64,000 bases of DNA from an uncultured Flavobacteriaceae bacterium. GTDB taxonomy: Bacteria > Bacteroidota > Bacteroidia > Flavobacteriales > Flavobacteriaceae. A program made the position numbers and the translations under genes. The notes under the pieces are model-generated. The model was not told where the DNA came from. It searched no databases and saw only the letters and a program-made list of their open reading frames with translations. The first letter of the stretch is position 1, and every line of letters begins with the position of its first letter. The stretch lies in the NCBI GenBank assembly GCA_947493175.1, contig CANLQD010000009.1, positions 1 through 64,000 on the forward strand, written 5' to 3'. Below, one piece after another: positions 61,001 to 64,000 of this stretch.

Positions 61001-61687
61001 ATGACGAAACTACAGTTTACTTTACTTTCCTTAGTGCTAGGCACCGGTATGGCAACTACCTTAGCTGCCCAAGATTGGCCCAACTTGGCCGAATTCAAAG
61101 AAGATAACGCAAAAGTGGGACTTCCTGCGGCCGATGAGAATCGGGTGGTGTTCATGGGAAATTCCATCACCATTGGTTGGTTAAACACGCGACCAGAGTT
61201 TTTTGAAGGAAAACCTTATATCAATCGAGGTATTAGTGGGCAAACGACCCCGCAGATGCTACTGCGGTTTCGTCAAGATGTTATAAATCTGCAACCCAAA
61301 GTTGTGGTGATTTTGGCAGGAACCAATGATATTGCGGGCAATACAGGTCCGTCTACCTTGGAAATGATCGCCGACAACATCAAATCCATGGCTGAACTGG
61401 CGCATGCAAACGGTATTAAAGTTGTCGTCTCCTCTACCCTGCCCGCATACGACTACCCTTGGAAACCAGGAGCGGAACCTGCCGAAAAAATCGTAGCCTT
61501 GAACAAAATGCTTCGTTCCTATGCGGAGGCGAACGACCACATTTATTTGGACTATTTCTCGACAATGGTAGATGATCGCAACGGACTCCCCAAAGAATAT
61601 GCCGAGGATGGAGTGCATCCCACCGCTGCCGGTTATAAACTGATGGAACCTCTTGTTGAAGAGGCAATTGCCAAGGCGTTAAAGTAA
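61001..61687 (+). CDS. Secreted SGNH/GDSL-family hydrolase
   Basis: A 228-residue exported esterase or acetylhydrolase. Signal peptide LQFTLLSLVLGTGMATTLAA. Block I VVFMGNSITIGWLNTRPEFF holds the nucleophile Ser; block II Gly in NRGISGQTTPQMLLRFRQDV; block III Asn in VVVILAGTNDIAGNTGPSTL; block V Asp/His in AEDGVHPTAAGYKLMEPLVE. The set is complete. Related Bacteroidota enzymes deacetylate or de-esterify polysaccharides or lipids (platelet-activating-factor acetylhydrolase-like group); the substrate is not evident. Monocistronic. Confidence 0.95.
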   Translation: MTKLQFTLLSLVLGTGMATTLAAQDWPNLAEFKEDNAKVGLPAADENRVVFMGNSITIGWLNTRPEFFEGKPYINRGISGQTTPQMLLRFRQDVINLQPKVVVILAGTNDIAGNTGPSTLEMIADNIKSMAELAHANGIKVVVSSTLPAYDYPWKPGAEPAEKIVALNKMLRSYAEANDHIYLDYFSTMVDDRNGLPKEYAEDGVHPTAAGYKLMEPLVEEAIAKALK

Positions 61688-61844
61688 TTAGGAAGACCAA
61701 TGCACCTTAGCTTGTTTGGAGTTTGATCATTATTGTTCTTTAAATATCGACAATTCATTTCTACCCTTACCAAACTTATCAAGGGCATGAAGACCGTTTC
61801 AGTTATCTTTTTATCCATATCTTCGATAAAAATTACAAATTACC

Positions 61845-63551
61845 GTGGCGGAAACGGAGCAAGACCTAAAAAGACAGACTTCCAAGAAATATGACACCAT
61901 CATTATTGGTTCTGGCGCAGGTGGGTTGGCAGCAGCCATTTGCTTGGCAAGAGCGGGTCAAAAAGTGTTGGTCTTAGAGCAACACGATGTTCCCGGAGGT
62001 TGGTGCCATAGTTTTTATTTAAATGGGCACAGGTTCACTCCCGGAGTGCACTATGTAGGCCTTTTAGGCGAGGGAGAGGCCACGAACGACCTCTATCGCG
62101 GATTGGGAATCGCCAATGACCTAGTTTTCTTTCGAATGAATCCCGATGCCTATGAGCACGTGTGGGTCGGGAAGGAACGTTTCAATTTCCCAGCGAACTT
62201 CGACCAACTGATCGAGCGACTGTCCCAACGATTTCCGAAGGAAAAAAAGCGTATTTATAAATACCTCGACCTGACCAGAAAAGTGAGCGAGGAGTTATAT
62301 TCGCTGCCATACATCAAGGGGTTTTGGCAGAAATTGACGCTTCCCTACAGAACACGGCATTTTGGAAAGTACGGACTCTTTACCTTACGGCGCGTCATTA
62401 ACTGGCACATAAAAGACCCCTTGCTCAAAAACATCCTGAATATTCAGTGTGGTGATCACGGTGTACAACCTAGAAAAGCGGCTTTTGTGCTACACTGCGC
62501 ACTCATGTATCATTATTTTCAAGGAGGCTATTACCCCATGGGTGGTGGTGGGGCGCTGATCAAAGCAATGACCAATGCTGTAAAAAGGTATAAGGGGGAG
62601 ATACGAACCAGTACCGAAGTAGCCAAAATCTTATTATCTGACGATGCTATTGACAAAAAAGCAATCGGTGTTCAGTTAGCAAACGGTGATCAATTGTTTG
62701 CAGATCGTATCATTTCCAATGCGGATGTCGGTATCACCTACCAACAGTTGATCGGTACTGAAAATCTGAGTCAAAAATTACAGAAGAAACTAGCTAAGAC
62801 GAAGTATTCCTGTACTTCCTTAATGCTTTTCCTAACCGTGGATATGGATGTAAGGGCAGCGGGGCTCGATTCGGGAAATATTTGGATGATGCCAAATAAG
62901 GACGCTGATGATTTCTACGATGAAATTTTGAATACCGATATTACCAAAGGAGAAGCTTTTGAAGGTATGTTCATTAGTTGTACCACCCTGAAGGATCCGG
63001 CCAGTTTCGACGGAAAACACCATACGATAGAAGCAATCACCTTTATTGACTACAGCATTTTTGAAAAATACAAACATGAAAAAGCACAACGCTCCCAAGC
63101 CTATCTGGATTTAAAGGAACGTTTAACACAGAAAATGATCAAGGGTCTTGAAAAAGCGGTACCAGGTGTAAAAGATCACATAGTGCATCAAGAACTGGGC
63201 ACACCGATTACCAACGAATACTATATCAATACTACACGCGGAAATGTTTATGGGACCGAAAAAAGCCTAAAACACATTGGGCCATTTGCCTTCAAGGCCA
63301 AAAGTGAAATTGAGAATCTATACCTCTGTGGTGCCAGTATTCTCTCGCATGGTGTAGCGGGAGCCTCCCATTCCGGTGTCGATACGGCCGCTATAATTTT
63401 AGGATGCCTCCCAGATGATTTAAAAGCACCCCAAGAAGATCAGCATCTAAGGATTTATGAAGCAGAAGACCCATCGGGCTATCCCGAATGGATGCTTGCA
63501 AAAATGAAGGTCAAAAAAGCGCGAGCTGCCGCCAAACTGGAAACCATTTAA
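61845..63551 (+). CDS. FAD-dependent oxidoreductase, carotenoid isomerase/retinol saturase-like
   Basis: A 568-residue flavoprotein. The dinucleotide-binding motif is DTIIIGSGAGGLAAAICLAR near residue 19, followed by VLVLEQHDVPGGWCHSFYLN and HRFTPGVHYVGLLGEGEAT, the CrtI/CrtISO/RetSat signature. The central block QGGYYPMGGGGALIKAMTNA and the C-terminal FAD segment IENLYLCGASILSHGVAGAS HSGVDTA fit the same family. Likely reduces, desaturates or isomerises a polyunsaturated isoprenoid; the exact substrate is unknown. GTG start at 61845 gives MAETEQDLKRQTSKKY; no in-frame ATG lies between it and the FAD motif. Confidence 0.9.
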   Translation: MAETEQDLKRQTSKKYDTIIIGSGAGGLAAAICLARAGQKVLVLEQHDVPGGWCHSFYLNGHRFTPGVHYVGLLGEGEATNDLYRGLGIANDLVFFRMNPDAYEHVWVGKERFNFPANFDQLIERLSQRFPKEKKRIYKYLDLTRKVSEELYSLPYIKGFWQKLTLPYRTRHFGKYGLFTLRRVINWHIKDPLLKNILNIQCGDHGVQPRKAAFVLHCALMYHYFQGGYYPMGGGGALIKAMTNAVKRYKGEIRTSTEVAKILLSDDAIDKKAIGVQLANGDQLFADRIISNADVGITYQQLIGTENLSQKLQKKLAKTKYSCTSLMLFLTVDMDVRAAGLDSGNIWMMPNKDADDFYDEILNTDITKGEAFEGMFISCTTLKDPASFDGKHHTIEAITFIDYSIFEKYKHEKAQRSQAYLDLKERLTQKMIKGLEKAVPGVKDHIVHQELGTPITNEYYINTTRGNVYGTEKSLKHIGPFAFKAKSEIENLYLCGASILSHGVAGASHSGVDTAAIILGCLPDDLKAPQEDQHLRIYEAEDPSGYPEWMLAKMKVKKARAAAKLETI

Positions 63552-63559
63552 AGGGTTTA

Positions 63560-64000
63560 TTACTGCTCTTCCCACTTCAATGGATAATCCGCATCGTACC
63601 GATGGGCATCCTTCATATCGTTTTTGAGTTGCTCCACCAATTCAGGATGCGTGTCTACAAGATTGTACTCCTCTTCAGGGTCTGCTATAAGGTTGTACAG
63701 TTCCCAAGTGTCCGCTACAATGTGATGAAGTAGTTTATAATTTCCGCTTCGCACCGCTTGCGCATCATACTCCCTTTCGGCGAACTCCCAATAAAGGTAG
63801 TCGTGTTGCCTTTGTTTGTCGATATCTCCCAACAAGCTTGGCACCAAGGAAATCCCGTCGTTGGGGGGAATCGAATCGTTGCCGGCAAGTTCAGCAAAGG
63901 TGGGGAGCATATCCCAAAAAGCGGAAACGTGTGCCGTTGTGGTGCCCGGTTGAATTTTTCCCTTCCAACGGGCAATAAATGGCACCCGTATGCCTCCTTC
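63560..64000 (-). CDS. Sulfatase, C-terminal part
   Basis: The frame enters from the right edge and stops at 63560, giving about 147 residues of C-terminus. It begins EGGIRVPFIARWKGKIQPGT, the strongly conserved post-active-site segment of type I sulfatases, followed by TTAHVSAFWDMLPTFAELAG, DGISLVPSLLGDIDKQRQHD YLYWEF, QAVRSGNYKLLHHI, DTWELYNLIADPEEEYNLVD. The catalytic C/S-x-P-x-R formylglycine motif lies outside the window. Marine Flavobacteriaceae use these to desulfate algal polysaccharides. Convergent with the FAD oxidoreductase, eight bases apart. Confidence 0.95.
   Translation of the reverse strand, partial: EGGIRVPFIARWKGKIQPGTTTAHVSAFWDMLPTFAELAGNDSIPPNDGISLVPSLLGDIDKQRQHDYLYWEFAEREYDAQAVRSGNYKLLHHIVADTWELYNLIADPEEEYNLVDTHPELVEQLKNDMKDAHRYDADYPLKWEEQ

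Noticed and set aside
1..64000. tRNA or rRNA genes, IS elements, prophage
   Set aside because: No tRNA-like T-loop sequence in a non-coding position, no rRNA segment, and no transposase, integrase or phage structural cluster was noticed on reading both strands; a covariance-model scan would be needed to exclude small RNAs.

Overview
The window looks like the chromosome of a marine member of the Flavobacteriaceae (Bacteroidota), perhaps near Maribacter, Zobellia or Arenibacter. The family assignment rests on a PorP/SprF protein beside a T9SS type B (CHU_C) protein, two TonB-dependent receptors with CarboxypepD_reg-like N-termini, a sigma/FecR/receptor cassette, -7 boxes of the form TAnnTTTG, SPII lipoproteins, and gene order typical of the family (ferredoxin/acyl-CoA reductase/serC/serA/DUF937/DUF6146/DUF6787, and ABC ATPase/CPBP protease/TIGR02757). 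The genus is inference. I saw no rRNA, tRNA, IS element, prophage or CRISPR.

Layout. 0-5 kb: a cut-off secreted protein, a small XRE-type regulator, a multi-pass membrane protein, tsaE, a repeat-filled gap, a 49-aa lipoprotein with a clear promoter and terminator, and a smaller relative of the membrane protein. 5.3-12.8 kb (minus): a three-gene surface operon reading type B T9SS protein, PorP/SprF, then a 1762-aa repeat protein with eight 40-aa tandem units, two copies of a roughly 985-bp duplicated block of 17-residue NTAxG repeats, and a tail-fibre-like C-terminus. 13.5-16.4 kb: ald and a DUF4258 gene, then two arrays of imperfect palindromic repeats bracketing a small GIY-YIG nuclease gene. 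16.4-23.7 kb: proline dehydrogenase and aroB (divergent), DinB, Lrp, M14 peptidase, a second XRE-type gene, a lipoprotein and TerC. 23.8-33.1 kb: an esterase, DUF2147, a sterol-desaturase-like hydroxylase, the parE-parC-mscL operon and ychF.

33.3-38.2 kb: ECF sigma, FecR anti-sigma and an STN-type TonB receptor, a probable cell-surface signalling unit ending at a perfect terminator palindrome. 38.7-47 kb: ferredoxin, acyl-CoA reductase, serC and serA (serine synthesis), DUF937, DUF6146, DUF6787, a small Cys/His-containing secreted protein and a second TonB receptor. 47.4-50.8 kb: small membrane protein, folE, LolD-like ATPase, CPBP protease, TIGR02757. 50.9-55.7 kb (minus): FAS1 lipoprotein, di-haem peroxidase-type lipoprotein and a PhoX-like lipoprotein. 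56-64 kb: S10 peptidase, a lipoprotein, a CAT-fold protein with an altered active-site motif, two AT-rich methyltransferase genes followed by a truncated reading frame, a membrane protein, SGNH hydrolase, a carotenoid/retinol-type FAD oxidoreductase, and the C-terminal part of a sulfatase.

The best candidate for an undescribed system is the GIY-YIG gene nested in REPIN-like palindromic arrays (15.1-16.4 kb), whose stop codon lies inside a repeat arm. Second is the adhesin-like operon with its recent internal duplication.
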